From contig NZ_JALM01000067.1 of assembly GCF_000737195.2 (NCBI RefSeq), positions 1-64,000 on the forward strand: a stretch of 64,000 bases of DNA, given 5' to 3'. Below, in pieces: positions 17,735-26,376 of the stretch (positions are counted from its first letter, which is position 1; each line of letters begins with the position of its first letter). Position numbers and translations under genes: made by a program. The notes below the pieces were generated by a model. That model was not told the origin of the DNA and made no database searches. It worked only from the letters and a program-made list of their open reading frames with translations. This stretch comes from Sciscionella sediminilitoris. Its GTDB lineage: Bacteria; Actinomycetota; Actinomycetes; Mycobacteriales; Pseudonocardiaceae.

Positions 17735-18106
17735 ATGAATCCCGTGCGATTCGCCGTGGCGGCCGCCTGTCTCGCGGTCCTGCTCTGCGGTTGCGGCGTG
17801 GGGCGCTCCGCTCCCCCGGCCTCCTCGTCCACACCCGCGCGCGTCTCACCGTTACCCACGCCGACGCCGATGAGCCGGGTACGGGCGACGCACTGCGGCC
17901 CGGCAAGCTACGCACAGGCGAAGCGGGCGCTCGAAACCCTGCAGCAGCGGTATTCGGAACGCGACGGGGTGCACGCATTCGGGATCACCAGGATCGGCCG
18001 TGGTTTCGTGGTGCGGCTGCTGATCTCCCCGGGTGCCCAGCCGCCCCGATGTGTGCGGAATGTTCCGGTTCGGTTCGGTTTCGGCGGGCCGATCAAAGGG
18101 CGATAG
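17735..18106 (+). CDS. putative lipoprotein
   Basis: A 123-residue secreted protein. The N-terminus is a lipoprotein signal (MNPVRFAVAAACLAVLLCGC) with Cys20 as the likely lipidated residue, followed by a Pro/Ser/Thr-rich linker. The small C-terminal domain (about 50-120) contains two cysteines that could pair. No family is recognised. The start is supported by a GCGGGA stretch just upstream, which is not a strong ribosome site. It ends 13 bp before a strong hairpin shared with the convergent L32 gene. Confidence 0.6.
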   Translation: MNPVRFAVAAACLAVLLCGCGVGRSAPPASSSTPARVSPLPTPTPMSRVRATHCGPASYAQAKRALETLQQRYSERDGVHAFGITRIGRGFVVRLLISPGAQPPRCVRNVPVRFGFGGPIKGR

Positions 18107-18119
18107 CGACCGTCCCGGG

Positions 18120-18153
18120 CGTGGTGGCCCGCCGCTGCCGACGGGCCACCACG
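18120..18153. terminator. perfect 12-bp hairpin between lipoprotein and rpmF
   Basis: CGTGGTGGCCCG and CGGGCCACCACG pair perfectly around a 10-nt loop in the gap between two converging genes. It is a likely bidirectional terminator without a T-tract. Confidence 0.7.
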
Positions 18154-18158
18154 TTCAC

Positions 18159-18335
18159 TCACCTGGTCGACCGGCCCCGGTACACGCCGCACGCCGGGCA
18201 GGCGTGGTGTGCCGGTGTCGGTGCGCCGCAGGCCGGGCACCGCGTCAGCTGCGGTGCCGCGACCTTCGCCTTCCACCGCGCGCGATGCCTGCGCACCCGC
18301 GCACGGGATTTCTTCCGGAACATGGAACTGGACAT
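18159..18335 (-). CDS. rpmF: 50S ribosomal protein L32
   Basis: A 58-residue basic protein. The C-terminal zinc ribbon [20 protein letters not shown] followed by RGR and the upstream RHRARWK identify L32. All four zinc cysteines are present, so this is the zinc-binding C+ form. The N-terminus ([20 protein letters not shown]) differs from the usual MAVPKRK-type start, so it may be a second, divergent copy. The start ATG 18335 has AAAGGA about 6 nt upstream. It is not beside the usual yceD partner, which supports it being a stand-alone paralogue. Confidence 0.85.
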   Translation of the reverse strand: MSSSMFRKKSRARVRRHRARWKAKVAAPQLTRCPACGAPTPAHHACPACGVYRGRSTR

Positions 18336-18499
18336 AGGGATCCTTTCGGCTCGTCGGTCTCGCTCGGTCGGCGGCCGACTGCGGCGGATCCCTGCCCACT
18401 TCGGGGCGGACGATCGGCAGGCGTGCAGCGGGTGCACGGGAACAGGAAGCGCGCAACGGGAATTCCAGGAATGTGGATCAACCAGGGCATGCCGAGACG

Positions 18500-18522
18500 G
18501 CCCTGCCGCACCACGGCAGGGC
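18500..18522 (-). terminator. hairpin downstream of the GntR gene
   Basis: GCCCTGCCG and CGGCAGGGC form a perfect 9-bp stem with a 5-nt loop. It is about 115 bp past the stop of the minus-strand GntR gene and probably ends its transcript. The remaining 18336-18638 gap shows no other gene. Confidence 0.55.
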
Positions 18523-18638
18523 GCAGAAAGGTCCTCAGGACGCCTTCGGGGTCGCAGAGCTCACTGGTGCCACGGCGCGAACGATAACAGCGCGGCGCGG
18601 GCGCGCACATCCGGTTTTTCGCGCGGCGATGCGGAGAG

Positions 18639-19292
18639 TCAGAGCACGTCGCGCACGGACTGTTCGAACTGGTCCACGTGCGCGATCGCGAGCTTGCGCG
18701 CCTGTTCGGCATCGCCTTCGATGATCGCCTGCAGCATCCGGACGTGTTCGCCCGTGTGGTCCGCCTCGGGCAGCCGGTCGAGGAACAGGTACCAGATGCG
18801 CAGCGAGAGATTGAAGTAGTGGCTCAGCGTGGCTTCCAGATACCGGTTGTGCGCGCTCTCGTAAACCCACCGGTGTACATCGGCGTCCTGTTGCATGCTG
18901 CGCTGCTTGTCGCCGCGCTGTTTACGCAGGCTGGTCACCAGGGCGCGCATCGCGCGGCGCTGTTCCTCGGTGGCCAGTTCGGCGGCCCGCGCGGCGGCGT
19001 GCCCTTCCAGCTGGCGGCGCACATCGGCGATCAGGCCGTGGTCGGTGATGTTGACTTCGGTGACGAAGGTGCCCCGGCGCGGATAGATCACCACGAGGGT
19101 TTCGGCCTCGAGCCGTTTGACGGCATCGCGCAGCGGGGTGCGCCCCACCTCGAGCTCCGCGGAGAGCCGGTCCTCGTGGATCGGCGCCCCGGGCGGCAGC
19201 CGGAGGGTGACGATCATATCGCGTAACCCCAGGTAGGCACGCTCCGCGAGCAGCGGTGCGCCCTGATCGGCGGCATTGACACGTCCAGCCAT
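18639..19292 (-). CDS. GntR family regulator (FadR/FCD subgroup), sox operon regulator
   Basis: A 217-residue regulator. The N-terminal winged helix (about 15-80) reads AYLGLRDMIVTLRLPPGAPI and then RLSAELEVGRTPLRDAVKRL, the GntR signature. The C-terminal FCD domain (about 90-215) has the metal/ligand-binding pattern D-x3-R (IADVRRQLEGHA) and two histidine segments, DADVHRWVYESAHNRY and EADHTGEHVRML. ATG 19292 is chosen by domain position. It is divergent from soxB, and the perfect palindrome at 19313-19326 lies between them, so it probably represses the sarcosine oxidase operon. The ligand is likely a pathway intermediate such as sarcosine or dimethylglycine, which is inference. Confidence 0.9.
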   Translation of the reverse strand: MAGRVNAADQGAPLLAERAYLGLRDMIVTLRLPPGAPIHEDRLSAELEVGRTPLRDAVKRLEAETLVVIYPRRGTFVTEVNITDHGLIADVRRQLEGHAAARAAELATEEQRRAMRALVTSLRKQRGDKQRSMQQDADVHRWVYESAHNRYLEATLSHYFNLSLRIWYLFLDRLPEADHTGEHVRMLQAIIEGDAEQARKLAIAHVDQFEQSVRDVL

Positions 19293-19312
19293 GCGCCCTA
19301 TCGTAGCCGACG

Positions 19313-19326
19313 ACTGATATATCAGT
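19313..19326. promoter_or_regulatory. GntR operator candidate (perfect palindrome)
   Basis: ACTGATATATCAGT is a perfect 14-bp palindrome between the divergent gntR and soxB genes. Its TGATATATCA core is the size and type bound by FCD-class GntR dimers. Nothing else in the 70-bp intergenic region is as symmetrical. Confidence 0.75.
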
Positions 19327-19362
19327 TTGCAGTTCAATTGCTCAGCAGACTGGAGGGCAGTC

Positions 19363-20580
19363 GTGGCGCACACACTCCCCGAGCATCCCGCGAAACTCTG
19401 GCGCAATCCCGAGCCGAAGCGTTCGTACGACGTCGTGATCATCGGCGGCGGCGGGCACGGCCTCGCGACGGCGTACTACCTGGCGAGCGAACACGGCATC
19501 CGGAACATCGCGGTGCTGGAGAAGGGCTGGCTCGCCGGCGGCAACATGGCGCGCAACACCACGATCATCCGTTCCAACTACCTGTGGGACGAGAGTGCTG
19601 CCATCTACGAGCACGCGCTGAAGCTGTGGGAGGGCTGGCCGGATGAGCTCGACTACGACTTCCTGTTCAGCCAGCGCGGGGTGCTCAACCTCGCGCACTC
19701 GCTCCAGGACGTGCGAGATTCGGTGCGCCGGGTCTCGGCCAACAAACTGAACGGGGTGGACGCGGAGTGGGTGGATCCGGACGAGGTCGCGAAGATCTGC
19801 CCGATCCTGAACACCTCGAGCGACACCCGGTATCCGGTGCTCGGCGCGACCTGGCAACCGCGCGCCGGGATCGCCAAGCACGACCACGTCGCCTGGGCGC
19901 TTGCCCGGCGCTGCGATCAGCTCGGCGTCGATCTGGTGCAGAACTGCGAGGTGACCGGTTTCCTCAAGGACGGGGACCGGGTCGTCGGAGTGCAGACCGA
20001 GCGCGGGCCGATCCGGGCGGGCCGGGTCGGCATGGCCGCAGCCGGGTACTCGAGCGTGCTCGCCGAAGCGGCCGGATTCCGGCTCCCGGTGCAGAGCCAT
20101 CCCTTGCAGGCCTTGGTTTCCGAGCTGCTCGAACCGGTGCACCCGACGGTGGTGATGTCCAACCACGTGCACGTCTACGTCAGCCAGGCGCACAAGGGTG
20201 AGCTGGTGCTCGGCGCGGGCATCGATGCCTACAACTCCTACACCCAGCGCGGATCGGTGCAGACCATCGAGCACCAGATGGCCGCGGCGATCGAGCTGTT
20301 CCCGATCTTCGCGGGCGCGCACGTGTTGCGCACCTGGGGCGGGATCGTGGATGTCTGCCCGGATGCCTCGCCGATCATCGGGCCCAGCCCGCTCGAAGGG
20401 CTGTTCGTCAACTGCGGCTGGGGAACCGGGGGCTTCAAGGCGACACCGGGGGTCGGCTCGGTGTTCGCGCACACGATCGCCATGGGCAAGGCGCACCCGC
20501 TCGCCGAACCGTACGGTCTCGAGCGGTTCACCACGGGCGCGCTCATCGATGAACACGGCGCCGCGGGCGTGGCGCACTAG
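19363..20580 (+). CDS. soxB: sarcosine oxidase beta subunit
   Basis: A 405-residue FAD amine oxidase of the DAO fold. The dinucleotide motif is [20 protein letters not shown] near residue 25, and the C-terminal [15 protein letters not shown] is typical of SoxB. His173 (KHDH) falls at the position of the covalent FMN attachment reported for corynebacterial SoxB. This supports the chosen GTG 19363 start, which has GGAGGG a few bases upstream. In the heterotetramer this subunit oxidises sarcosine to glycine, passing the one-carbon unit to tetrahydrofolate on SoxA and making H2O2. It is first gene of soxB-soxD-soxA-soxG-purU. Confidence 0.95.
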   Translation: MAHTLPEHPAKLWRNPEPKRSYDVVIIGGGGHGLATAYYLASEHGIRNIAVLEKGWLAGGNMARNTTIIRSNYLWDESAAIYEHALKLWEGWPDELDYDFLFSQRGVLNLAHSLQDVRDSVRRVSANKLNGVDAEWVDPDEVAKICPILNTSSDTRYPVLGATWQPRAGIAKHDHVAWALARRCDQLGVDLVQNCEVTGFLKDGDRVVGVQTERGPIRAGRVGMAAAGYSSVLAEAAGFRLPVQSHPLQALVSELLEPVHPTVVMSNHVHVYVSQAHKGELVLGAGIDAYNSYTQRGSVQTIEHQMAAAIELFPIFAGAHVLRTWGGIVDVCPDASPIIGPSPLEGLFVNCGWGTGGFKATPGVGSVFAHTIAMGKAHPLAEPYGLERFTTGALIDEHGAAGVAH

Positions 20581-20599
20581 GCCGCTTGAAGGAGTACCG

Positions 20600-20872
20600 A
20601 TGCTGCTGATCGAGTGCCCGTGGTGCGGGCAGCGCGAGGAGACCGAGTTCCGTTACGGCGGACAGGCGCACGTCGACTATCCCAGTGCTCCGGCCGAGAC
20701 CGGCGACACCGAATGGGCCGAATTCCTGTTCTACCGGGACAATCCGGCGGGACCGTTCGCCGAGCGCTGGATGCACGCGGCGGGCTGTCGCCGGTGGTTC
20801 AACGCGGTCCGGGACACCCGGACCAATGAATTCCTTGGTGTGTACCGGATCGGGGAAGGACAACCGGCATGA
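20600..20872 (+). CDS. soxD: sarcosine oxidase delta subunit
   Basis: A 90-residue SoxD protein. LIECPWCGQREETEF at the start carries the first two zinc cysteines, and MHAAGCRRWFNAVRDTRTNE supplies the histidine/cysteine side of the single zinc site. Zinc and the small fold hold SoxA and SoxB together. ATG 20600 has AGGAG 5 nt upstream. It lies 19 bp after soxB and overlaps soxA by 4 bp (ATGA). Confidence 0.95.
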   Translation: MLLIECPWCGQREETEFRYGGQAHVDYPSAPAETGDTEWAEFLFYRDNPAGPFAERWMHAAGCRRWFNAVRDTRTNEFLGVYRIGEGQPA

Positions 20873-23715
20873 CGGCGAACAGTGAACGGCTCCCCGAAGG
20901 CGGCCGGATCGACCGCACGGAACCGCTGCGGGCCACCGTGGACGGGACCGAGATCCTCGGTTACCGGGGCGATACGGTGGCCTCGGCGATGCTCGCGAAC
21001 GGGATCCGCACCGTCGCCCCTTCGCTCTACCGGTCCCGGCCGCGCGGGATCTTCGGCGCGGGCAACGAGGAACCGAACGCGCTCATACGGGTAGAGGGGC
21101 GCGGCAGCTCCCCCATGCTCCCGGCGACCACGGTCGAACTCACCGAAGGCCTCGCGGTGCACACCCTCTCCGGGATCGGTGCGCTGGAACCGAACTCGGC
21201 GACCAAGGACCTGGACACCCGGTTCGCGCACACCGATGTCCTGGTGATCGGCGGCGGGCCGACCGGTCTCGCCGCCGCGCTCGCCGCGTCCGAGGGTGAC
21301 GCGCGGGTGCTGCTGCTCGATGATCAGCCCGAGCTCGGCGGTGCACTGCTGCGCGGCACCGATACGGAACTGCTCGACTGGGCGAGCGGCGCCGCCGAAC
21401 TGCTGCGCGCGCGGCCCGAGGTGACCGTCGTGTCCCGGTGCACCGCATTCGGTTACTACGACGAGAACTACCTGCTCGCCGTGGAACGCGGGGAAACCCT
21501 GGACCGGCAACGGCTCTGGAAGATCCGCGCGCATCACGTAGTGCTCGCGACCGGGGCGAACGAGCGGCCGATCGTGTTCGCGGGCAACGACCTTCCCGGG
21601 GTGATGCTCGCCGATGCCACCCGCGCCTACGTGAACCGGTACGCGGTGCTTCCCGGTTCCGAGGCGGTCATCGCGACCACGAACGACACCGCTTACGAGG
21701 CCGCGCTCGACCTCGCCGCGGCCGGGGTCAGTGTGCGGGCCATTGTGGACAGTCGCGCCGAACCACCGGAGGATCTCGCCGCGATGGCCTGTCAGGCGGG
21801 CATCGAAGTGCTCGCCGACTGCGTCGTGGCCGAGGCAACCGGCACCGATTCCGTGGAGGCGGTACGGGTCGTCCGGTTCGAACAGCCGCGCCGCACGGTG
21901 CGCACCATCCGGGCCGATCTGCTCGCGGTATCCGGTGGCTGGAGCCCGGATGTGGGACTGTTCAGCCAATCCGGCGGCAAGCTGCGGTGGAACGAGACAC
22001 TCGCGGCCTTCCTTCCCGAGCACAGCCGCCAGCGCCAGCACATCGCCGGGGCGGCGCGCGGGCGCTACGGCTTCGCCCGCTGCGTGGCCGACGGCCGGTT
22101 CGCGGGGGTGAGCGCGGCGGAGAGCTGCGGCTACCCGGCGCCGGATTCGCCGCTGCGGCCGTGGATCTCCGAACGTGCCACCCGGGTGGAGACCGAGCAA
22201 CGTCCGGTGTGGATCGTGCCTGCCGAGACCGGGAAACCGGCCGAATGGCGCGAGCACTTCGTCGATCTGCAGCGGGATGCCACGGTCGCCGACATCGCGC
22301 GCGCCTGCGGAGCGGGCATGCGCTCCCCGGAACACATCAAGCGATACACCACGATCGGCACCGGTTCCGATCAGGGCAGGACCTCCGGGCTCACCGCGGT
22401 CGGGGTGCTGGCCTGGTTGCGCGGTATGGGATCGCCGGGCGCGCTCGGCACCACCTCGTTCCGCGCACCCGCGGTCCCGGTCTCCTTCGAACTGCTCGCC
22501 GGGCGGGACACCGGGAAACTGCTCGATCCGGTGCGCACCACACCGATTCATCCCGCGCACCTGGAGCTGGGCGCCGAGTTCGAGAACGTGGGCCAGTGGA
22601 AGCGGCCGTGGTTCTATGCCCGCGAGGGCGAGGACATGCACGAGGCGGTGCTGCGCGAATGCGCGGCCGCGCGCACCGGGGTCGCCATGATGGACGCCTC
22701 GACGCTCGGCAAGATCGACCTGATCGGCCCGGACGCGGGCGAATTCCTCAACCGCCTCTACACCAACGGTTTCAAGAAGCTGGCGATCGGCTCCGCCCGG
22801 TACGGGATCATGTGCGGCTGCGATGGCATGGTCTTCGACGACGGGGTGGTACTGCGGCTTTCCGAGAACCATTACACGCTCACCACCACGACCGGGGGCG
22901 CGGCCGGGGTACTCGACTGGTTCGAGGAATGGCTGCAGACCGAGTGGACCGAACTGGATGTTTGGGCCACCTCGGTGACCGAGCAGTGGTCAACGGTGGC
23001 CGTCGTCGGCCCGCGTTCCCGGGAGGTCATCGGCGCGATCGCACCGGAGCTGGCCGTGTCGAACGCCGACTTCCCGTTCATGACCGTGCGGGAAACCGTG
23101 CTGAGCAACGGAATCCCCGCGCGCATCGTGCGGGTATCGTTCTCCGGGGAACTCGCCTATGAGGTGAACGTGGCCAACTGGCACGGGCTCGCGACCTGGC
23201 GGGAGATCGAGCGTGCGGGTGCCGAATTCGGGATCACCCCGTACGGCACGGAAACCATGCACGTGCTGCGCGCGGAGAAAGGGTTCCCGATCGTCGGCCA
23301 GGACACCGACGGCACGGTCACCCCGATCGATCTCGGCATGGACTGGATCGTCTCCAAACGCAAGGACTTCGTCGGCAAACGCTCGCTCTCCCGCCCGGAC
23401 ACCGCGCGCGCCGACCGCAAACAGCTCGTCGGCCTGCTGCCCGAGGAACACGGGACGCTGATCCCGGAGGGCTCCCAGCTGATCGGCGAACACACCCCGG
23501 TCACCCCGGAAGTGGCCCCGGTTCCCATGCTCGGCCACGTGACCTCCAGCTACCACAGCGCGGCACTGGGCAGGACCTTCGCACTCGCCCTGCTGCGCTC
23601 CGGGCGCGAACGCATCGGACAGACCGTGCGCACCCCGATCGGCGACCGGCTGGTCTCGGCCACCGTCACCGAACCGATCTTCTACGACAAGGAAGGAGCC
23701 CGCCGTGACGGCTAG
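20869..23715 (+). CDS. soxA: sarcosine oxidase alpha subunit
   Basis: A 948-residue SoxA, the normal length. The N-terminal segment (to about residue 100, GDTVASAMLANGIRTVAPSL) resembles a ferredoxin-like domain. An NAD-binding Rossmann domain follows (DVLVIGGGPTGLAAALAASE, about 123-145). From about residue 580 a GcvT-type domain binds tetrahydrofolate (DASTLGKIDLIGPDAGEFLN, and VSFSGELAYEVNV). It catalyses transfer of the sarcosine methyl group to THF as 5,10-methylene-THF. It overlaps soxD by 4 bp and soxG by 11 bp, so the operon is translationally coupled. Confidence 0.95.
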   Translation: MTANSERLPEGGRIDRTEPLRATVDGTEILGYRGDTVASAMLANGIRTVAPSLYRSRPRGIFGAGNEEPNALIRVEGRGSSPMLPATTVELTEGLAVHTLSGIGALEPNSATKDLDTRFAHTDVLVIGGGPTGLAAALAASEGDARVLLLDDQPELGGALLRGTDTELLDWASGAAELLRARPEVTVVSRCTAFGYYDENYLLAVERGETLDRQRLWKIRAHHVVLATGANERPIVFAGNDLPGVMLADATRAYVNRYAVLPGSEAVIATTNDTAYEAALDLAAAGVSVRAIVDSRAEPPEDLAAMACQAGIEVLADCVVAEATGTDSVEAVRVVRFEQPRRTVRTIRADLLAVSGGWSPDVGLFSQSGGKLRWNETLAAFLPEHSRQRQHIAGAARGRYGFARCVADGRFAGVSAAESCGYPAPDSPLRPWISERATRVETEQRPVWIVPAETGKPAEWREHFVDLQRDATVADIARACGAGMRSPEHIKRYTTIGTGSDQGRTSGLTAVGVLAWLRGMGSPGALGTTSFRAPAVPVSFELLAGRDTGKLLDPVRTTPIHPAHLELGAEFENVGQWKRPWFYAREGEDMHEAVLRECAAARTGVAMMDASTLGKIDLIGPDAGEFLNRLYTNGFKKLAIGSARYGIMCGCDGMVFDDGVVLRLSENHYTLTTTTGGAAGVLDWFEEWLQTEWTELDVWATSVTEQWSTVAVVGPRSREVIGAIAPELAVSNADFPFMTVRETVLSNGIPARIVRVSFSGELAYEVNVANWHGLATWREIERAGAEFGITPYGTETMHVLRAEKGFPIVGQDTDGTVTPIDLGMDWIVSKRKDFVGKRSLSRPDTARADRKQLVGLLPEEHGTLIPEGSQLIGEHTPVTPEVAPVPMLGHVTSSYHSAALGRTFALALLRSGRERIGQTVRTPIGDRLVSATVTEPIFYDKEGARRDG

Positions 23716-24277
23716 CCTGCTGCGAACCAGTCCGCTCGGCGAACGCGAGGCCGAGTTCGCCGCCTCGGGCATGGACATCCGCGAGGCCGGATTCCGCACC
23801 ATGGTGAACGTGCGCGTCGACTCGGCGAGCGCGGCGGCGGACGCGATCGGGATCGCGCTCGGCGTGCCCCTTCCCGTGGTGCCGAACACCGTGTGCAGCG
23901 GCGGCGAACGCGCGGCCGTGTGGCTCGGACCGGACGAGTGGCTGATCTACGGCGCGGACGGGGACGCGTCGCGGATCATCGAACTGGCCACCGAGGCACT
24001 GGGCACGGTCAGCGGTTCGGTGCTCGATCTGTCCGCGAACCGCACCACGATCGAGATCAGCGGGGCCCGGGCGCGCGAGGTGCTCGCCAAGGGCTGCGCG
24101 CTCGACCTGCATCCGCGCGTCTTCGGCGAGGGGCACTGCGCGCAGACCCTGATCGGCAAGACCCAGGTTCTGTTGTGGCAGTACGGGAACACGCCGGACT
24201 ACCGGATCCTGGTGCGCGCCTCGTTCGCGGACTACCTCGCCGACTGGCTGCTCGACGCGGCCGCGAGCAGGTGGTGA
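23705..24277 (+). CDS. soxG: sarcosine oxidase gamma subunit
   Basis: A 190-residue SoxG protein. WLGPDEWLIYGADGDASRII and SVLDLSANRTTIEISGARAR are typical, and the fold is GcvT-like. The subunit packs on SoxA and contributes to the THF-containing complex. The GTG 23705 start lies inside the soxA end with AAGGAAGGAG upstream. The last gene of the sox set follows it after only 3 bp (purU). Confidence 0.93.
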   Translation: MTASLLRTSPLGEREAEFAASGMDIREAGFRTMVNVRVDSASAAADAIGIALGVPLPVVPNTVCSGGERAAVWLGPDEWLIYGADGDASRIIELATEALGTVSGSVLDLSANRTTIEISGARAREVLAKGCALDLHPRVFGEGHCAQTLIGKTQVLLWQYGNTPDYRILVRASFADYLADWLLDAAASRW

Positions 24278-24280
24278 GGC

Positions 24281-25135
24281 GTGGACAACGGATTCGTACT
24301 CACCCTGACCTGCGCCGAACAACCGGGAATCGTGCACGCGGTCACCGGATATCTCGTCGAGCACAACTGCGATATCGTCGAGCACCGGCAGTTCGATTCA
24401 CCGCGCACCGACCGGCTGTTCATGCGCATGCAGTTCGTCAGCAAGGACGAGAACATCCACATCGAAGGGCTGCGCTCCGGATTCGCCGATCTCGCCGCGC
24501 GGTACGGGATGCAGTGGGACATGCACGAGAGCACCGAGCGTTCCCGGGTGCTGCTCATGGTCTCGAAATACGGGCACTGCCTCAATGATCTGCTCTACCG
24601 GTGGAGCACCGGGCAACTGCGCATCGACATTCCCGCCGTCGTCTCCAATCACCGGGATTTCCAGCGGCTGGTGGAGTCCTATGGGATCCCGTTCATCCAC
24701 ATCCCGGTCACCAAGGACAACAAACCACAGGCCGAGGCCGAACTGTATTCGCTCATCCAGGAATACCGCATCGACCTCACCGTGCTCGCCCGCTACATGC
24801 AGGTGCTCTCCGATGAGATGTGCAAGCTGCTCGAAGGGCGGGTCATCAACATCCACCACTCCTTCCTGCCCAGCTTCAAGGGCGCCAAACCGTACCACCA
24901 GGCCTACGATCGCGGAGTCAAACTCGTCGGGGCGACCGCACACTATGTCACCCCGGATCTGGACGAGGGGCCGATCATCGACCAGGAGGTGATCCGGGTC
25001 GACCACGTGTCCACCCCGGAGGAACTGGTCGTGGTGGGCCGGGACGCCGAACGGCTCGCGCTCGCCAGGGCGGTGCAGGCGCACGTGGAGCACCGGGTGC
25101 TGATCGACGGTCTGCGCACCGTGGTGTTCTCCTAG
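24281..25135 (+). CDS. purU: formyltetrahydrofolate deformylase
   Basis: A 284-residue PurU. An N-terminal ACT domain (TLTCAEQPGIVHAVTGYLVE, to about residue 80) precedes the formyl-hydrolase domain. The catalytic set there is Asn in PAVVSNHRDF, His in NIHHSFLPSFKGAKPYHQA and Asp in TPDLDEGPIIDQE. It hydrolyses 10-formyl-THF to formate and THF. In this operon it would return THF that SoxA and dimethylglycine oxidase load with one-carbon units. It starts with GTG 3 bp after soxG and overlaps the convergent TetR stop by 4 bp. Confidence 0.94.
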   Translation: MDNGFVLTLTCAEQPGIVHAVTGYLVEHNCDIVEHRQFDSPRTDRLFMRMQFVSKDENIHIEGLRSGFADLAARYGMQWDMHESTERSRVLLMVSKYGHCLNDLLYRWSTGQLRIDIPAVVSNHRDFQRLVESYGIPFIHIPVTKDNKPQAEAELYSLIQEYRIDLTVLARYMQVLSDEMCKLLEGRVINIHHSFLPSFKGAKPYHQAYDRGVKLVGATAHYVTPDLDEGPIIDQEVIRVDHVSTPEELVVVGRDAERLALARAVQAHVEHRVLIDGLRTVVFS

Positions 25136-25701
25136 AGCTCCAGCGCCCGGCCGCGATAGAGCGCATCGGCGATCCCCATCCAGTGCTCCAGTCCGCCCGC
25201 ACCGAGCGGGTCCTCGCCGAGTGCCTCGGTGATCCGGTCCCGGAGCAGCACGCTGGACAGGTCGTGCGCGAGCAGGATCAGCGCCAGCCGTTCGGTGTCG
25301 ATCCCCTCACCGATCTTGCCTTCCTCGCTCAACCGCGCGATCAGGGCACGGCTGTACTCGGCGAGTTCGGCGAACATCAGCTGGCCGTGCCCGCCGGGAG
25401 ACAGCAGCAGCCGGGCGAGGTAGCGCGAGTCCAGCGATTCGAGGACCGCGGAAAGGGGCGCTCCCGGTTCGCCGAGCGCCACGGCTTCGAGGGCATCGCG
25501 CATCAGGCCGAGTACGTGTTCGTTCGCCGCGGTGACCAGTCCTTCCCGGGATCCGTAGTGCTTGATGATCAGCGCCTGGGAGACCCCGGCCGCCTCGGCG
25601 ATCTGTTTGAGCGAAACGGATTCCATCCCGCTGCGGCCGATCAGCTCGATGGCCGTGTCCCGGATCACCGCCTTGGCGGTTCGATCGTCTGGTGAATACA
25701 T
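25132..25701 (-). CDS. TetR family regulator
   Basis: A 189-residue TetR-type repressor. The HTH reads SLKQIAEAAGVSQALIIKHYG (residues about 30-50), and the C-terminal ligand domain is mostly helical with no known signature. ATG 25701 (MYSPDDRTAKAVIRDT) is chosen from the usual distance to the HTH. It is divergent from the small membrane protein at 25749, with an operator-like repeat over its own start, and probably represses both. A link to sarcosine metabolism is not shown. Confidence 0.88.
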   Translation of the reverse strand: MYSPDDRTAKAVIRDTAIELIGRSGMESVSLKQIAEAAGVSQALIIKHYGSREGLVTAANEHVLGLMRDALEAVALGEPGAPLSAVLESLDSRYLARLLLSPGGHGQLMFAELAEYSRALIARLSEEGKIGEGIDTERLALILLAHDLSSVLLRDRITEALGEDPLGAGGLEHWMGIADALYRGRALEL

Positions 25702-25727
25702 GTTTACTATGGTAACTGAATATTCAC
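25692..25727. promoter_or_regulatory. TetR operator candidate
   Basis: GTGAATA (25692-25698) and TATTCAC (25721-25727) are a perfect 7-bp inverted repeat, enclosing the second imperfect repeat GTTTAC-TAT-GGTAAC. It covers the TetR start and the upstream side of the divergent membrane gene. Confidence 0.6.
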
Positions 25728-25748
25728 CACGATCCCAGGAGGCTTTCC

Positions 25749-26282
25749 GTGACCGCAGCGACCGCACTCCGGCGGCTGAACGCGTTCACCGTCGCTCCCG
25801 GAGCATCCGGCGGGGAGCTCGCCGTCAGCTACGGGGCCGCCACCATCGGCCTGTTCGGCTGCCTCGCACTCGGGCTGACCGAGCAGTACGGGCCGGTGCA
25901 GCTGATCGTTTTACTCGTGCTCGGCTTCGATCTGTTCGGCGGCGCGGTGGTGAACGCGACCCCGGCAGCGAAACGGCGGTTCCACACGAGCGGGAAACCG
26001 TTGCGGCACATCGGGTTCGTCGCCGTGCACATTCACCCCTTCGTACTCGCCGCGCTGTTCCCCGGGTTCACCTGGACGGCGGCGGCACTCGTCTACCTGG
26101 TGACACTGGCCGCCGCGGTCCTCACCGGGCTCGCCCCGGCCGAACTGCGCGCACCGCTCGGGTTCGCGACGGCGGGCATCGCGATCACGGTTTTCGTGCT
26201 GCTGCCCGGGATCCCCGCGGCACTGGCCTGGATCGCGCCACTCTTGGTGGTGAAGCTGATCCTCGGCCACATGCAGAGCTAG
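25749..26282 (+). CDS. hypothetical membrane protein
   Basis: A 177-residue protein with about five hydrophobic segments, roughly residues 25-45, 48-68, 90-108, 110-130 and 140-172. A histidine-rich turn (RHIGFVAVHIHPF) lies between the second and third. No family is recognised with confidence. GTG 25749 has AGGAGG 5 nt upstream. It is divergent from a TetR gene and probably controlled by it. The gene has a TTA leucine codon at 25911, rare in this DNA. Confidence 0.7.
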   Translation: MTAATALRRLNAFTVAPGASGGELAVSYGAATIGLFGCLALGLTEQYGPVQLIVLLVLGFDLFGGAVVNATPAAKRRFHTSGKPLRHIGFVAVHIHPFVLAALFPGFTWTAAALVYLVTLAAAVLTGLAPAELRAPLGFATAGIAITVFVLLPGIPAALAWIAPLLVVKLILGHMQS

Positions 26283-26298
26283 CTGATATCCCAAGCGC

Positions 26299-26329
26299 TT
26301 GACCTTTCCGCAACGTCAACTTCTATCGT
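26299..26329 (+). promoter_or_regulatory. MerR-type promoter of the TipA-like gene
   Basis: TTGACC (26299-26304) and TATCGT (26324-26329) are separated by 19 bp, the long spacer that MerR-family proteins untwist. The short inverted repeat TTGAC...GTCAA lies across the spacer. This fits autoregulation by the MerR protein encoded 48 bp downstream. Confidence 0.7.
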
Positions 26330-26376
26330 CGGTTGTGCGGTCGGACGGACCGGCCGCGCGATGATAGGAGACCGGC

